A stretch of 64,000 bases of DNA from Streptomyces sp. NBC_01551 (GTDB lineage Bacteria > Actinomycetota > Actinomycetes > Streptomycetales > Streptomycetaceae): positions 1,408,501 to 1,472,500 of the forward strand of contig NZ_JAPEPX010000001.1 in NCBI RefSeq assembly GCF_026339935.1, written 5' to 3'. The notes beneath the pieces were generated by a model. The model saw only the letters and a list, made by a program, of their open reading frames with translations. It made no database searches and was not told the DNA's origin. The position numbers and the translations under genes were made by a program. Below, one piece after another: positions 47,416 through 57,577 of the stretch (positions are counted from its first letter, which is position 1; the number at the start of each line of letters is the position of its first letter).

Positions 47416-49929
47416 TCAGGTGGTGCGGACGCTGAGGGCGCGGGTCAGGTCGTCGAGTTGGTCGATGAGCTTGCGGCGCAGGGTGGGGAGGATGTCCGGG
47501 TCCTCCAGGCAGGCGCGGCCCGCTTCGAGGGTGTCCGCGTCGACCGCGTAGGCGGGGAAGGCCCAGAAGCCGGCGGCTTCGCCGATGGCGGGGCCGCGGC
47601 GGGCTCCGAGGGCGACGGCGTCCGCGAAGTAGCGCGGGACGTAGTCCCGTACGAGTTCGGCCTGTTCGGGCTGCCAGAAGCCCTGGGCGACGGCCTTGAA
47701 GAGGTAGTTGGACAGGGTGTCGTCGTGGAACATGCGCTGCCACGCGGCGGCCTTGGCCTCGGCGGTGGGCAGGGCGGCCCGGCAGCGGGCGGCGCCTTCC
47801 TCGCCGGTGGCGCTGGGGTCGGCGGCGAGCGCGGCGTCGATCTCGCTCTCGCCGACGGCGCCGAGTACGGACAGCCGGGCGAGGATGCGCCAGCGCAGTT
47901 CGGGGTCGAGTTCGGGGCCGCCGGGCACGGTGTCGTCCTCCAGCCAGGCGGCGAGGGTGTCGGGCTGGGTGGCGGCGTCGACGAGGGCGCGTACGGCGGC
48001 CAGCCGCAGCCCGGGGTCGGAGCCGTCCTCGGTGCGCCGCAGCAGGGCGCGGGCGATCGCGGTGAGGGTGGCGAGGGCGTCGGTGCGCCGGCCGGGGGCG
48101 ACGTAGCGCAGGGCGACGTGTTCGCGGGCGAAGGCGAGGACGCCCTGGACGATGGCGAGGTCGTCCTCGTCGGGCAGGTGGGCCTCGGCGGCGGCGAGGT
48201 AGGTCGCGGGGTCGAGTTCGCCGTCGCGGACCATGTCGCGCAGGGAGGTCCACACGACGGCGCGGGTGAGCGGGTCGGGGATGTGGGCGAGGCCGCGCAG
48301 GGCGGTGTTCACGGAGGCGTCGTCGAGGCGGACCTTGGCGTAGGTGAGGTCGCCGTCGTTGAGGACGAGGAGGGCGGGGCGGGGGCCTGCGACGGAGACG
48401 ACCTCGTCGGTCGGCAGGTCGAGGGTGAAGGGCTCGCGGCCTTCGAGGGTGTCGTCGGGGTGCCGGTCGTAGACGCCGACGGCGATGTGGTGGGGGCGGC
48501 TGCCGGCGTGGTCGACGGTGAGGGTCCAGCCGGCCGGGCCGTCGGTGCTCTCCTCGACGCGCGGGGTGAGGGTGTCGGCGCCGGTGGTGCGCAGCCAGCG
48601 CTCGGCCCAGGCGTGGACGTCGCGGTCGGTGTGGGCGGCGAGGGAGTCGACGAAGTCGGCGAGGGAGGCGTTGGCGAACTTGTGGCGGGTGAAGTGGGTG
48701 TTGATGCCGGCGAGGAAGTCCTTCTCGCCGAGCCAGGCGACGAGCTGGCGCAGGGCGGAGGCGCCCTTGGCGTAGGAGATGCCGTCGAAGTTGAGGAGCG
48801 CGGAGGCGGTGTCGGGGACGGCGGCGGCGTCGGGGGCGATGGGGTGGGTGGAGGGCCGCTGGTCGGCGTCGTAGCCCCAGGGCTTTCGTTCCATGCCGAA
48901 CTGGGTCCAGGTGCCGGTGAAGCGGGTGGCTTCGGTGAGGGTCTGGTAGCCCATGTACTCGGCGAAGGACTCGTTGAGCCAGATGTCGTCCCACCAGCGC
49001 AGGGTGACGAGGTCGCCGAACCACATGTGGGCCATTTCGTGGGCGATGACCATCGCGCGGCGCTGGCGTTCGGTGTCGGTGACGGCGGAGCGGAAGACGA
49101 ACTCGTCGCGGAAGGTGACCAGGCCGGGGTTCTCCATGGCGCCGGCGTTGAACTCGGGGACGAAGGCCTGGTCGTAGGAGTCGAAGGGGTAGGGCTCGGA
49201 GAACTTCTCGTGGTAGCGGTCGTAGCAGTCGGTGGTGATGGAGAGGATTTCCGCGGCGTCGGCGTCGAGGTGGGGGGCGAGGGAGCGGCGGCAGTGGATG
49301 GCGAAGGGGAGTCCGGCGTGCCGGGTGCGGATGCTGTGCCAGGGGCCCGCGGCGACGGCGGCGAGGTAGGTGGCGATCACGGGCGTCGGGGCGGACTGCC
49401 AGATTCCGGCGCCGTCGCCGTCGCGTTGGCCGGTGCGTTCGGTGATGCCGTTGGCGAGGACCGTCCAGTGCGCGGGGGCGGTGACGGTGAACTCGAAGAC
49501 GGCTTTGAGGTCGGGCTGGTCGAAGGCCGCGAAGACACGCTGGACGTCGTCCAGGAACATCTGGGAGTAGACGTACGTCTCCCCGTCCGCGGGGTCGGTG
49601 AAGCGGTGCAGGCCTTCGCCGGTGCGGGAGTAGCGCATCCGGGCGTCGACGCGCAGTTCGTGGTCGCCTTCGCCGAGCCCGGTGAGGGGGAGGCGGTTGC
49701 CGTTGAGGGCGGCGGGGTCGAGGGGGGCGCCGTCGAGTGTGGCGGAGCGCAGTTCGTCCGGTTTCAGCTCCACGAAGGTGTCGGTGGCGTCGGCGTGGAC
49801 GCGGAACCGGATGACGACGGTGGAGTCGAAGGTGTCGTCGCCGACGGTGAGGTCGAGGGCGACGGCGTAGTGGTGGACGTCGAGGGCCTGGGCTCGGAGC
49901 TGCGCTTCGGTGCGTGTCAGTGCGGACAT
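47416..49929 (-). CDS. pepN: Aminopeptidase N (M1 family)
   Basis: 837 residues. Zinc metallopeptidase removing N-terminal residues from peptides. GAMEN exopeptidase motif (FNAGAMENPGLVTF, near 235), zinc site HEMAHMWFGDLVTLRW and downstream Glu in WLNESFAEYMG; ERAP1-like C-terminal helical domain. Cytoplasmic. ATG at 49929 (MSALTRTEAQ) preferred; an ATG three codons upstream is possible. Neither has a strong site. Confidence 0.97.
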   Translation of the reverse strand: MSALTRTEAQLRAQALDVHHYAVALDLTVGDDTFDSTVVIRFRVHADATDTFVELKPDELRSATLDGAPLDPAALNGNRLPLTGLGEGDHELRVDARMRYSRTGEGLHRFTDPADGETYVYSQMFLDDVQRVFAAFDQPDLKAVFEFTVTAPAHWTVLANGITERTGQRDGDGAGIWQSAPTPVIATYLAAVAAGPWHSIRTRHAGLPFAIHCRRSLAPHLDADAAEILSITTDCYDRYHEKFSEPYPFDSYDQAFVPEFNAGAMENPGLVTFRDEFVFRSAVTDTERQRRAMVIAHEMAHMWFGDLVTLRWWDDIWLNESFAEYMGYQTLTEATRFTGTWTQFGMERKPWGYDADQRPSTHPIAPDAAAVPDTASALLNFDGISYAKGASALRQLVAWLGEKDFLAGINTHFTRHKFANASLADFVDSLAAHTDRDVHAWAERWLRTTGADTLTPRVEESTDGPAGWTLTVDHAGSRPHHIAVGVYDRHPDDTLEGREPFTLDLPTDEVVSVAGPRPALLVLNDGDLTYAKVRLDDASVNTALRGLAHIPDPLTRAVVWTSLRDMVRDGELDPATYLAAAEAHLPDEDDLAIVQGVLAFAREHVALRYVAPGRRTDALATLTAIARALLRRTEDGSDPGLRLAAVRALVDAATQPDTLAAWLEDDTVPGGPELDPELRWRILARLSVLGAVGESEIDAALAADPSATGEEGAARCRAALPTAEAKAAAWQRMFHDDTLSNYLFKAVAQGFWQPEQAELVRDYVPRYFADAVALGARRGPAIGEAAGFWAFPAYAVDADTLEAGRACLEDPDILPTLRRKLIDQLDDLTRALSVRTT

Positions 49930-49972
49930 GGGGCCCATGCTGCCGCAAAGCGGTGCCGGGCCCCAGGCTCGC

Positions 49973-50293
49973 TCAGTCTTCGCCTGCGGCGATCGTCTCG
50001 TGGTGGCGGATGACCTCGGCGATGATGAAGTTGAGGAGTTTCTCCGCGAAGGCGGGGTCGAGTTTGGCGCTTTCGGCGAGTTCGCGCAGGCGGGCGATCT
50101 GGCTGGCCTCGCGGGTGGGGTCGGCCGGCGGCAGCTGGTGCTTGGCCTTGAGGTGGCCGACCTGCTGGGTGCACTTGAAGCGCTCGGCGAGCATGTGGAC
50201 CACCGCCGCGTCGATGTTGTCGATGCTGTCCCGCAGGCGGGCCAGTTCGGCGGAGACGTTCTCGTCGGTCTGGTCGGTGTCGCTGCTGTTCAT
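49973..50293 (-). CDS. Chorismate mutase (AroQ type)
   Basis: 106 residues. Rearranges chorismate to prephenate at the start of phenylalanine/tyrosine synthesis. AroQ helical pattern: LARLRDSIDNIDAAVVHMLAERF (residues about 16-38, with the Arg and Asp of the H1 helix), VGHLKAKHQLPPADPTREASQIARL and a third helix ending RHHETIAAG. ATG at 50293 with CGGGAA upstream. Immediately upstream of pepN on the same strand. Confidence 0.92.
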   Translation of the reverse strand: MNSSDTDQTDENVSAELARLRDSIDNIDAAVVHMLAERFKCTQQVGHLKAKHQLPPADPTREASQIARLRELAESAKLDPAFAEKLLNFIIAEVIRHHETIAAGED

Positions 50294-50403
50294 GGTTCCC
50301 GAGAATACGTGGCGCGGGTGATCTCTTCGTCGGGCAGTCGGCCCTTGAGACGCGCTGGTGGGACGGGGTCGGCAGGGGGGCGCCAGGGGGGCGCGCGGGC
50401 TGG

Positions 50404-50574
50404 TCACAGGGGCAGGGTGGCGGTGACGAGCCAGCCGCCTTCGGGGGCGGGGCCGGCGCTGAGGGTGCCGCCGAGGGCCTCGGCGCGCTCGGCCATTCCG
50501 GCGAGGCCGTGGCCCCCGCCGCGGGCGTTGTGGAGGGCGGGGGTGCGCCGGATGGGCCGGACGGCATGGGCATC
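50404..50574 (-). pseudogene. C-terminal remnant of a sensor histidine kinase
   Basis: An open frame ending in TGA at 50404 reads RGGGHGLAGMAERAEALGG and then WLVTATLPL before the stop. This is the G2-box end of a HATPase_c domain of NarL-partner histidine kinases. Everything before it (sensor, dimerisation and N/G1 boxes) is missing: the frame runs straight into the end of the response-regulator gene and has no start codon in register. It is evidently a leftover of a deleted kinase gene. Confidence 0.75.
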
Positions 50575-50575
50575 G

Positions 50576-51244
50576 TCACGTCGCTGGGGTCGACGCCAGG
50601 CCCGATTCCCAGGCCCAGGCGGCGATCTCGACGCGGTTGCGGGCGTCGAGTTCGGCCTGGACGTTGGCCAGGTGGGTCTTGACGGTGGACAGCGAGACGT
50701 ACAGCTCGCCCGCGATCTCGGCGCTGGTCAGGCCGCGCGCGACGCACCGTACGACGTCCCGCTCCCGGTCCGTGAGGGGTTCGGCGGGGCGGCGGGCCGC
50801 CTGGGCGGCGGCCGGGGTGGGCGGGGCCATCTCGCGCAGCAGCCGCACGGTGATGGCGGGCGAGACCAGCGCGTCGCCGGCGGCGGCCGCGCGGACAGCC
50901 TCAACCAGCATGGCCGGGCTCGCGTCTTTCAGGAGGAAGCCGGACGCTCCGCCGTGGAGCGCCGCGTGGACGTACTCGTCGAGGTCGAAGGTGGTGACGA
51001 TGACGATGCGCGGCTTGTCGGTGTCCCGGGCGGTCAGTCGCCGGATGACTTCGAGGCCGTCGAGTTTCGGCATTCGGATGTCGAGGAGCAGGACGTCCGG
51101 CCGGTGCTCCGCGACCGCGGCGAGCGCGGCCTCGCCGTCCTCGGCGTCGGCGACGACTTCCAGGTCGGGCTGGCTTTCGAGGATCATCCGGAATCCGGTT
51201 CTGACCATGTCCTGGTCGTCCGCGATGACCACTCTGATCGTCAT
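50576..51244 (-). CDS. LuxR/NarL-type response regulator
   Basis: 222 residues. Receiver with acidic pair DD (9-10), phospho-acceptor Asp55 in VLLLDIRMP and Lys in FLLKDAS; LuxR-type DNA-binding domain from about 158 (LTDRERDVVRCVARGLTSAE given in part, then YVSLSTVKTHLANV). ATG at 51244. The partner kinase seems lost: only a C-terminal remnant lies directly downstream. The RR may now be activated by another kinase or by acetyl phosphate. Confidence 0.93.
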   Translation of the reverse strand: MTIRVVIADDQDMVRTGFRMILESQPDLEVVADAEDGEAALAAVAEHRPDVLLLDIRMPKLDGLEVIRRLTARDTDKPRIVIVTTFDLDEYVHAALHGGASGFLLKDASPAMLVEAVRAAAAGDALVSPAITVRLLREMAPPTPAAAQAARRPAEPLTDRERDVVRCVARGLTSAEIAGELYVSLSTVKTHLANVQAELDARNRVEIAAWAWESGLASTPAT

Positions 51245-51452
51245 GCGCTGCCTGCCCCACTGTCTCCCGCTGCCGATGCGTCCCTTCCAGGGGACCGGGG
51301 CGCGCGTCGGCCCGCAACCGAGCGGCGGGCCGTCGGGAGGACGCCGGCCTCGCGGCGCTTCCTCAGACGTTGCGTACGTGCGGGGCGCCGTGCCTCGTCC
51401 TTCCGGCCGGTTCGCGCTCGGCCGGAAGGACGAGGGGTCCTCGGGGTGCGGG

Positions 51453-53245
<1,793 letters not shown>

Positions 53246-53313
53246 CAACCCGATGCGGCCGAGGCGGTTCAGAGCGGTGCGGTGGTGGGTACAGATACCC
53301 CACGCACAAGTGC

Positions 53314-53358
53314 AGGATCCGGGCCCGACCCCTCGCCAGGGGGCCGGGCCCGGATCCT
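53314..53358. terminator. Terminator of the HEXXH gene and the SDR gene
   Basis: 14-bp perfect stem (AGGATCCGGGCCCG and complement) with 17-nt loop, followed by TT on the plus strand, between the two convergent genes. Confidence 0.85.
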
Positions 53359-53375
53359 TTCGCGGCCGGTCGCGA

Positions 53376-54287
53376 CTACTGCGCCCCGTACACCGGATGC
53401 GGCGCCTGCGCCCGCGAGAGCAGCTTGACCGCCGTCTCGCCCGCCTCCGACGGGGTCCAGCGCGCGCCGCGGTCGGCGGTGGGGCCCGGCCGCCAGCCCT
53501 CCATCACGGTGATCCGGCCCCCCTCCGCCTCGAAGACGCGCCCCGTCACCCCCTCCGACGCGTCCGAGCCGAGCCAGACCACCAGCGGCGACACGTTCTC
53601 CGGGGCCATCGCGTCGAACGCGCCCTCCCCCGGGTCCGCCATCGTCTCGGCGAACGTCTGCTCGGTCATCCGGGTCCGCGCCGCCGGCGCGATCGCGTTG
53701 ACCTGCACCCCGTACCGCCCCATCTCCGCCGCCGCGACCAGCGTCATCCCCAGGATCCCCGCCTTGGCCGCGCTGTAGTTGCCCTGCCCCACCGAGCCCA
53801 ACAGCCCGGCCCCCGAGGAGGTGTTGACCACCCGCGCGGCCACCGCGCGCCCCGCCTTCGCCTCCGCCCGCCAGTGCGCGGCGGCGTACTTGAGCGGCAG
53901 GAAGTGCCCCTTCAGGTGCACCCGCATGACCGCGTCCCAGTCCGCCTCCTCCAGGTTCACCAGCATCCGGTCCCGCAGGAACCCGGCGTTGTTGACCAGC
54001 GTGTCCAGCCGCCCGAACGCCGAGAGGGCCGCCCGGACCAGCGAGGCAGCGCCCTGCGGCGAGGCGATGTCCTCGCCGTGCGCGACCGCCTCGCCGCCCA
54101 GCGCCCGGATCTCCGCGACCACCTGTCCGGCCGGGCTGTCCTCCCCCGGCTGGCCGTCCAGGCCCACGCCGAGGTCGTTGACCACGACCTTCGCCCCCTC
54201 CGCCGCGAACGCCAGCGCGTGGGCCCGGCCCAGCCCCCGCCCCGCACCCGTGACGATGACCACGCGACCATCGGCGATTCCCGCCAT
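53376..54287 (-). CDS. SDR-family oxidoreductase of the HIP steroid locus
   Basis: 303 residues, longer than a standard 250-residue SDR. NAD(P)-binding TGAGRGLGRAHA (near residue 14), NNAG (about 101), Ser in NTSSGAG and active-site YSAAKAG (about 170). It corresponds by position and length to mycobacterial Rv3548c, conserved beside ipdAB; its exact step in steroid ring degradation is not established. ATG starts 1 bp after the preceding SDR stop; AAGGAG lies inside that gene's end, so they are co-transcribed. Confidence 0.88.
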   Translation of the reverse strand: MAGIADGRVVIVTGAGRGLGRAHALAFAAEGAKVVVNDLGVGLDGQPGEDSPAGQVVAEIRALGGEAVAHGEDIASPQGAASLVRAALSAFGRLDTLVNNAGFLRDRMLVNLEEADWDAVMRVHLKGHFLPLKYAAAHWRAEAKAGRAVAARVVNTSSGAGLLGSVGQGNYSAAKAGILGMTLVAAAEMGRYGVQVNAIAPAARTRMTEQTFAETMADPGEGAFDAMAPENVSPLVVWLGSDASEGVTGRVFEAEGGRITVMEGWRPGPTADRGARWTPSEAGETAVKLLSRAQAPHPVYGAQ

Positions 54288-54288
54288 C

Positions 54289-55146
54289 TCAACTCTCCTT
54301 CGCCTTGTTCACCTTCGCGTCGTTCACATTCGCGTCGTTCGCATTCACATTCGCTTCGTTCACGTTGGCGTTCGCGTCGTTCGCGTTCGCCTTGTTCACA
54401 TTCGCCGCGTCCAAGAACGCCGGCCGTTCCCCGCCCCCGTGCACCAGCAGGCTCGCCCCACTGACGTACCCGGCCCGGCCGGAGGCCAGGAAGACCGCCG
54501 CCTCCCCCACGTCCGAGGGCTCCGCCAGCCGCCCCAGCGGTACCGTCGCCCCCACCGCCGCGATCCCCGCCTCGTCCCCGTAGTGCAGGTGCGCCAGCTC
54601 GGTCCTCACCATGCCCAGCACCAGCGAGTTGACCCGTACCTCCGGCGCCCATTCCACGGCCATCGACCGGGCCAGGCTCTCCAGCCCCGCCTTCGCCGCC
54701 CCGTACGCCGCCGTGCCGGGCGAGGGGCGGGTCCCGCTGACGCTGCCGATCATCACGACCGAGCCCCGGCTCTCGCGCAGCCACGGGTACGCGGCCAGCG
54801 AGGCCGTCATCGGCGCCACCAGGTTCAGCTCGACGACCCGCGCGTGCCGCTCCGCGCCGCCCTCCCCCAGCAGCCGGTACGGGGTCCCGCCGGCGTTGTT
54901 GACCAGGCAGTCGAGCCGCCCGTACCGGCCCGCGACCACCGCGAAGAACTCCCCGACGGCGCCCGGATCGCGCAGGTCCAGCGCCGTGAACGACGCGGCC
55001 CGCCCCGCCGCGGCGACCGGTTCCCGCGGCGGCCGCCGCGCGCAGACGACGACCTGCGCCCCCGCCGCGAGGAACGACCGGGCGATCCCGGCGCCGACGC
55101 CCCGGGTTCCGCCGGTGACGACGACAACCCTCCCGTTGAGCTCCAT
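54289..55146 (-). CDS. SDR-family oxidoreductase with Asn-rich repeat tail (HIP steroid locus)
   Basis: 285 residues. SDR core: TGGTRGVGAGIA (about 13), NNAGG (about 87), GSVSG and YGAAKAG (about 150), VLGMVRTELA. The core ends near residue 247 (AFLDAAN), then a 38-residue tail of NVN/KAN/DAN/NAND repeats ending NKAKES is encoded by imperfect hexamer repeats (54295-54402). The tail is atypical for the family. It corresponds in position to Rv3549c, divergent from echA20. ATG at 55146 with AGGAAGG upstream, 22 bp from the KstR2-like operator. Confidence 0.88.
   Translation of the reverse strand: MELNGRVVVVTGGTRGVGAGIARSFLAAGAQVVVCARRPPREPVAAAGRAASFTALDLRDPGAVGEFFAVVAGRYGRLDCLVNNAGGTPYRLLGEGGAERHARVVELNLVAPMTASLAAYPWLRESRGSVVMIGSVSGTRPSPGTAAYGAAKAGLESLARSMAVEWAPEVRVNSLVLGMVRTELAHLHYGDEAGIAAVGATVPLGRLAEPSDVGEAAVFLASGRAGYVSGASLLVHGGGERPAFLDAANVNKANANDANANVNEANVNANDANVNDAKVNKAKES
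54295..54402 (-). repeat. Imperfect hexamer repeat encoding the Asn-rich tail
   Basis: About 18 tandem units related to TTCGCR/TTCACR (on the plus strand), in frame, encoding alternating Asn, Ala, Val, Asp and Lys. The base composition is lower in GC than the surrounding gene. Confidence 0.85.
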
Positions 55147-55167
55147 CGGCTGCTACCTTCCTCACCT

Positions 55168-55181
55168 AACAAATGTTTGGT
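55168..55181. promoter_or_regulatory. KstR2-like operator between the SDR and echA20 genes
   Basis: AACAAATGTTTGGT fits AnCAAGnnCTTGnT, the mycobacterial KstR2 box, except for symmetric G-to-A/C-to-T changes (12 of 14). A wider imperfect palindrome spans 55152-55192 (GCTACCTT ... AAGGTAGC). It lies 22 bp from each divergent start, right for controlling both. Confidence 0.6.
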
Positions 55182-55202
55182 GGAAAGGTAGCTGATCCGC
55201 TC

Positions 55203-55967
55203 ATGGGTGTCTCCACCTCAAGCCCGGGCAAGGGCTTGGCACTTGTCACAGTCGACTTCCCACCCGTCAACGCGCTCCCCGTTCAGGGCTGGTACGAACT
55301 CGCCGACGCCCTGCGCTCCGCCGGCCGCGACCCCGAGACCCGCTGCGTGGTCCTCGCCGCCGAGGGTCGCGGCTTCAACGCCGGCGTCGACATCAAGGAG
55401 ATGCAGCGCGACACCGGGCACGCCTCGCTCATCGGCGCCAACCGCGGCTGCTACGAGGCGTTCGCGGCCGTCTACGAGTGCGAGGTCCCGGTCGTCGCGG
55501 CCGTGCACGGCTTCTGCCTGGGCGGCGGCATCGGCCTCGTCGGCAACGCCGACGCGATCGTGGCCTGCGACGACGCCACCTTCGGGCTGCCCGAGCTCGA
55601 CCGGGGCGCGCTCGGCGCCGCCACCCACCTGGCCCGGCTCGTCCCCCAGCACCTGATGCGCGCCCTGTACTACACCTCGCGCACCGCCACCGCCGCCGAA
55701 CTGCACGCGCACGGCTCGGTCTGGAAGGTGGTGCCGCGCGCGGAGCTGCGGGCCGCCGCCCTGGAGCTGGCCGCCGAGATCGCGCGGAAGGACGGCTACC
55801 TGATCCGGCTCGCCAAGGCGGCCATCAACGGCATCGACCCCGTGGACGTGCGCCGCAGCTACCGCTTCGAGCAGGGCTTCACCTTCGAGGCCAACCTCAG
55901 CGGCGTCGCCGACCGGATCCGCGACACCTTCGCACAGGCCGCCCCCGGGGAGAAGGAGCGCTCATGA
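55203..55967 (+). CDS. echA20: EchA20-type enoyl-CoA hydratase (steroid ring D hydrolase)
   Basis: 254 residues of the crotonase superfamily: ALVTVDFPPVNALPVQGW, the oxyanion-hole segment RGFNAGVDIKEM, FCLGGGIGLVGNADAI and the conserved LPELDRGALGAATHL. In mycobacteria EchA20 opens ring D of the HIEC-CoA intermediate. Compared from memory with Rv3550 the match is strong. ATG at 55203; a longer frame through the operator is unlikely. Overlaps ipdA (ATGA). Confidence 0.9.
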   Translation: MGVSTSSPGKGLALVTVDFPPVNALPVQGWYELADALRSAGRDPETRCVVLAAEGRGFNAGVDIKEMQRDTGHASLIGANRGCYEAFAAVYECEVPVVAAVHGFCLGGGIGLVGNADAIVACDDATFGLPELDRGALGAATHLARLVPQHLMRALYYTSRTATAAELHAHGSVWKVVPRAELRAAALELAAEIARKDGYLIRLAKAAINGIDPVDVRRSYRFEQGFTFEANLSGVADRIRDTFAQAAPGEKERS

Positions 55968-56815
55968 CCGACAAGTCCATGACCCCCGAAGACGTGGTCG
56001 GGCAGCTGCGCAGCGGGATGACCCTCGGCATCGGCGGCTGGGGCTCCCGGCGCAAGCCGATGGCCCTGGTCAGAGCGCTGCTCCGGTCCGAGATCACCGA
56101 TCTGACCGTGATCTCGTACGGCGGCCCCGACGTGGGCCTGCTGGCCGCGGCGGGCCGGATCCGACAGCTCGTCGCCCCCTTCGCCACCCTCGACTCGATC
56201 CCGCTGGAGCCGCACTTCCGGGCCGCCCGCGAAAGCGGCGCGATCGCCCTCACCGAGCTGGACGAGGCCATGTTCATGTGGGGCCTGCACGCCGCCGCGA
56301 ACCGGCTGCCCTTCCTCCCCGTCCGCGCGGGCCTCGGCTCCGACGTCATGCGGGTCAACCCGCAGCTGCGCACCGTCACCTCCCCGTACGAGGACGGCGA
56401 GGAGCTCGTCGCCGTCCCCGCGCTGCGGATGGACGCCGCGCTCGTCCACCTCAACCGGGCCGACCGGCTCGGCAACGCCCAGTACCTGGGCCCCGACCCG
56501 TACTTCGACGACCTGTTCTGCGAGGCCGCCGACGCCGCCTACGTCTCCTGCGAGCAGCTCGTGGAGACCGCCGAGCTGTCCAAGGCGGGCCCGCCGCAGT
56601 CGCTGCTGGTGAGCCGGCATTCGGTCACCGGGGTGGTGGAGTGCCCGAACGGCGCGCACTTCACCTCCTGCGTCCCCGACTACGACCGCGACGAGGCGTT
56701 CCAGAAGCTGTACGCGACCACCCCCTGGCCACAGTTCGCCGCCCGCTTCCTCTCCGGCGGGAGCGAACACGACTACCAGTCGGCCGTCCGGGCCTGGCAG
56801 GAGGAGCAGCAGTGA
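55964..56815 (+). CDS. ipdA: IpdA, alpha subunit of ring-C-opening CoA-transferase-fold hydrolase
   Basis: 283 residues. CoA-transferase family I alpha fold: GMTLGIGGWGSRRKPMALVRAL, LTVISYGGPDVGLLAAAG and VECPNGAHFTSCVPDY. The catalytic Glu of true CoA-transferases is not used by IpdAB; the complex hydrolyses ring C of COCHEA-CoA. ATG overlaps echA20's stop, GTGA overlap with ipdB. Confidence 0.92.
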   Translation: MTDKSMTPEDVVGQLRSGMTLGIGGWGSRRKPMALVRALLRSEITDLTVISYGGPDVGLLAAAGRIRQLVAPFATLDSIPLEPHFRAARESGAIALTELDEAMFMWGLHAAANRLPFLPVRAGLGSDVMRVNPQLRTVTSPYEDGEELVAVPALRMDAALVHLNRADRLGNAQYLGPDPYFDDLFCEAADAAYVSCEQLVETAELSKAGPPQSLLVSRHSVTGVVECPNGAHFTSCVPDYDRDEAFQKLYATTPWPQFAARFLSGGSEHDYQSAVRAWQEEQQ

Positions 56816-57573
56816 GCAGCAGCACCAGTACCGCGAGCACGGCGGGGACCGGCGTCAGCCGCGCCGAGTACTGCGTGATCGCCTGCGCCGAGGCCTGGCG
56901 GGACAACGGGGAGGTGCTCGCCAGCCCGATGGGCCTGATCCCCTCGTTCGGGGCGCGGCTGGCGAAGCGGACGTTCTCCCCCGACCTGCTGCTGACGGAC
57001 GGCGAGGCGATGCTGGTCGGCCTGGACGGGGCGGCCGAGGGCTGGCTCCCGTATCGCCGTCACCTCACGATGGTCACGGGCGGCCGGCGGCACGTGATGA
57101 TGGGCGCGAGCCAGATCGACCGGTTCGGCAACCAGAACATCTCCTGCATCGGGGACTGGGAGCGGCCCTCGCGCCAGCTGCTCGGGGTCCGCGGCGCTCC
57201 CGTCAACACCCTCAACAACCCCGTGAGTTACTGGGTGCCCCGGCATTCCACCCGGGTCTTCGTCGAGCGGGTCGACATGGTCAGCGGGGTGGGCTACGAC
57301 CGTGCCGAGGCGGCGGGGGTGACCCGCTTCCACCGGCTGCCCCGGGTGGTCAGCGATCTCGGCGTCTTCGATTTCACCGGCCCCGGTCACAGCATGCGGC
57401 TGGCCTCCCTGCACCCGGGGGTCACCGTCGAGCAGGTTCGGGCGGCGACCGGGTTCGAGCTGGCCGTGACCGCCGAGGTCCCGTACACCCGCGAGCCGAC
57501 GGCCCGGGAGCTGGCGCTGATCCGCGAGGTGATCGACCCCAAGGGCCTGCGCGAGCGGGAAGTGCGGGTCTGA
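56812..57573 (+). CDS. ipdB: IpdB, beta subunit of ring-C-opening CoA-transferase-fold hydrolase
   Basis: 253 residues. Family I beta-type: ANGVSRAEYC-like start (GVSRAEYCVIACAEAWRD), LLLTDGEAMLVG, MVTGGRRHVMMGASQIDRFG and FNQNISCI-type segment (GNQNISCIGDW), then VFVERVDMVSGVGY. Forms the IpdAB heteromer with the preceding gene. GTG start overlaps ipdA's stop. Ser/Thr-rich N-terminal 12 residues may be partly untranslated. Confidence 0.92.
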   Translation: MSSSTSTASTAGTGVSRAEYCVIACAEAWRDNGEVLASPMGLIPSFGARLAKRTFSPDLLLTDGEAMLVGLDGAAEGWLPYRRHLTMVTGGRRHVMMGASQIDRFGNQNISCIGDWERPSRQLLGVRGAPVNTLNNPVSYWVPRHSTRVFVERVDMVSGVGYDRAEAAGVTRFHRLPRVVSDLGVFDFTGPGHSMRLASLHPGVTVEQVRAATGFELAVTAEVPYTREPTARELALIREVIDPKGLREREVRV

Positions 57574-57577
57574 GGCG

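Noticed and set aside
44222..49948. A single 1908-codon open frame on the minus strand
   Set aside because: Only its last 470 codons are real (the N-monooxygenase). The rest is the third-frame shadow of pepN and the decarboxylase, rich in Arg and Pro as expected for such shadows.
47227..50013. A 928-codon open frame on the plus strand opposite pepN
   Set aside because: Gly/Val/Glu-only composition, antisense to well-conserved pepN; no ribosome site.
51241..51450. Open frame ending in an ATGA overlap with the response-regulator start, perhaps the end of an upstream kinase
   Set aside because: The residues show no HATPase motifs; the overlap is likely chance.
55173..55202. Longer echA20 start at ATG 55173
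   Set aside because: It lies inside the KstR2-like operator, and the family N-terminus aligns with the ATG at 55203.
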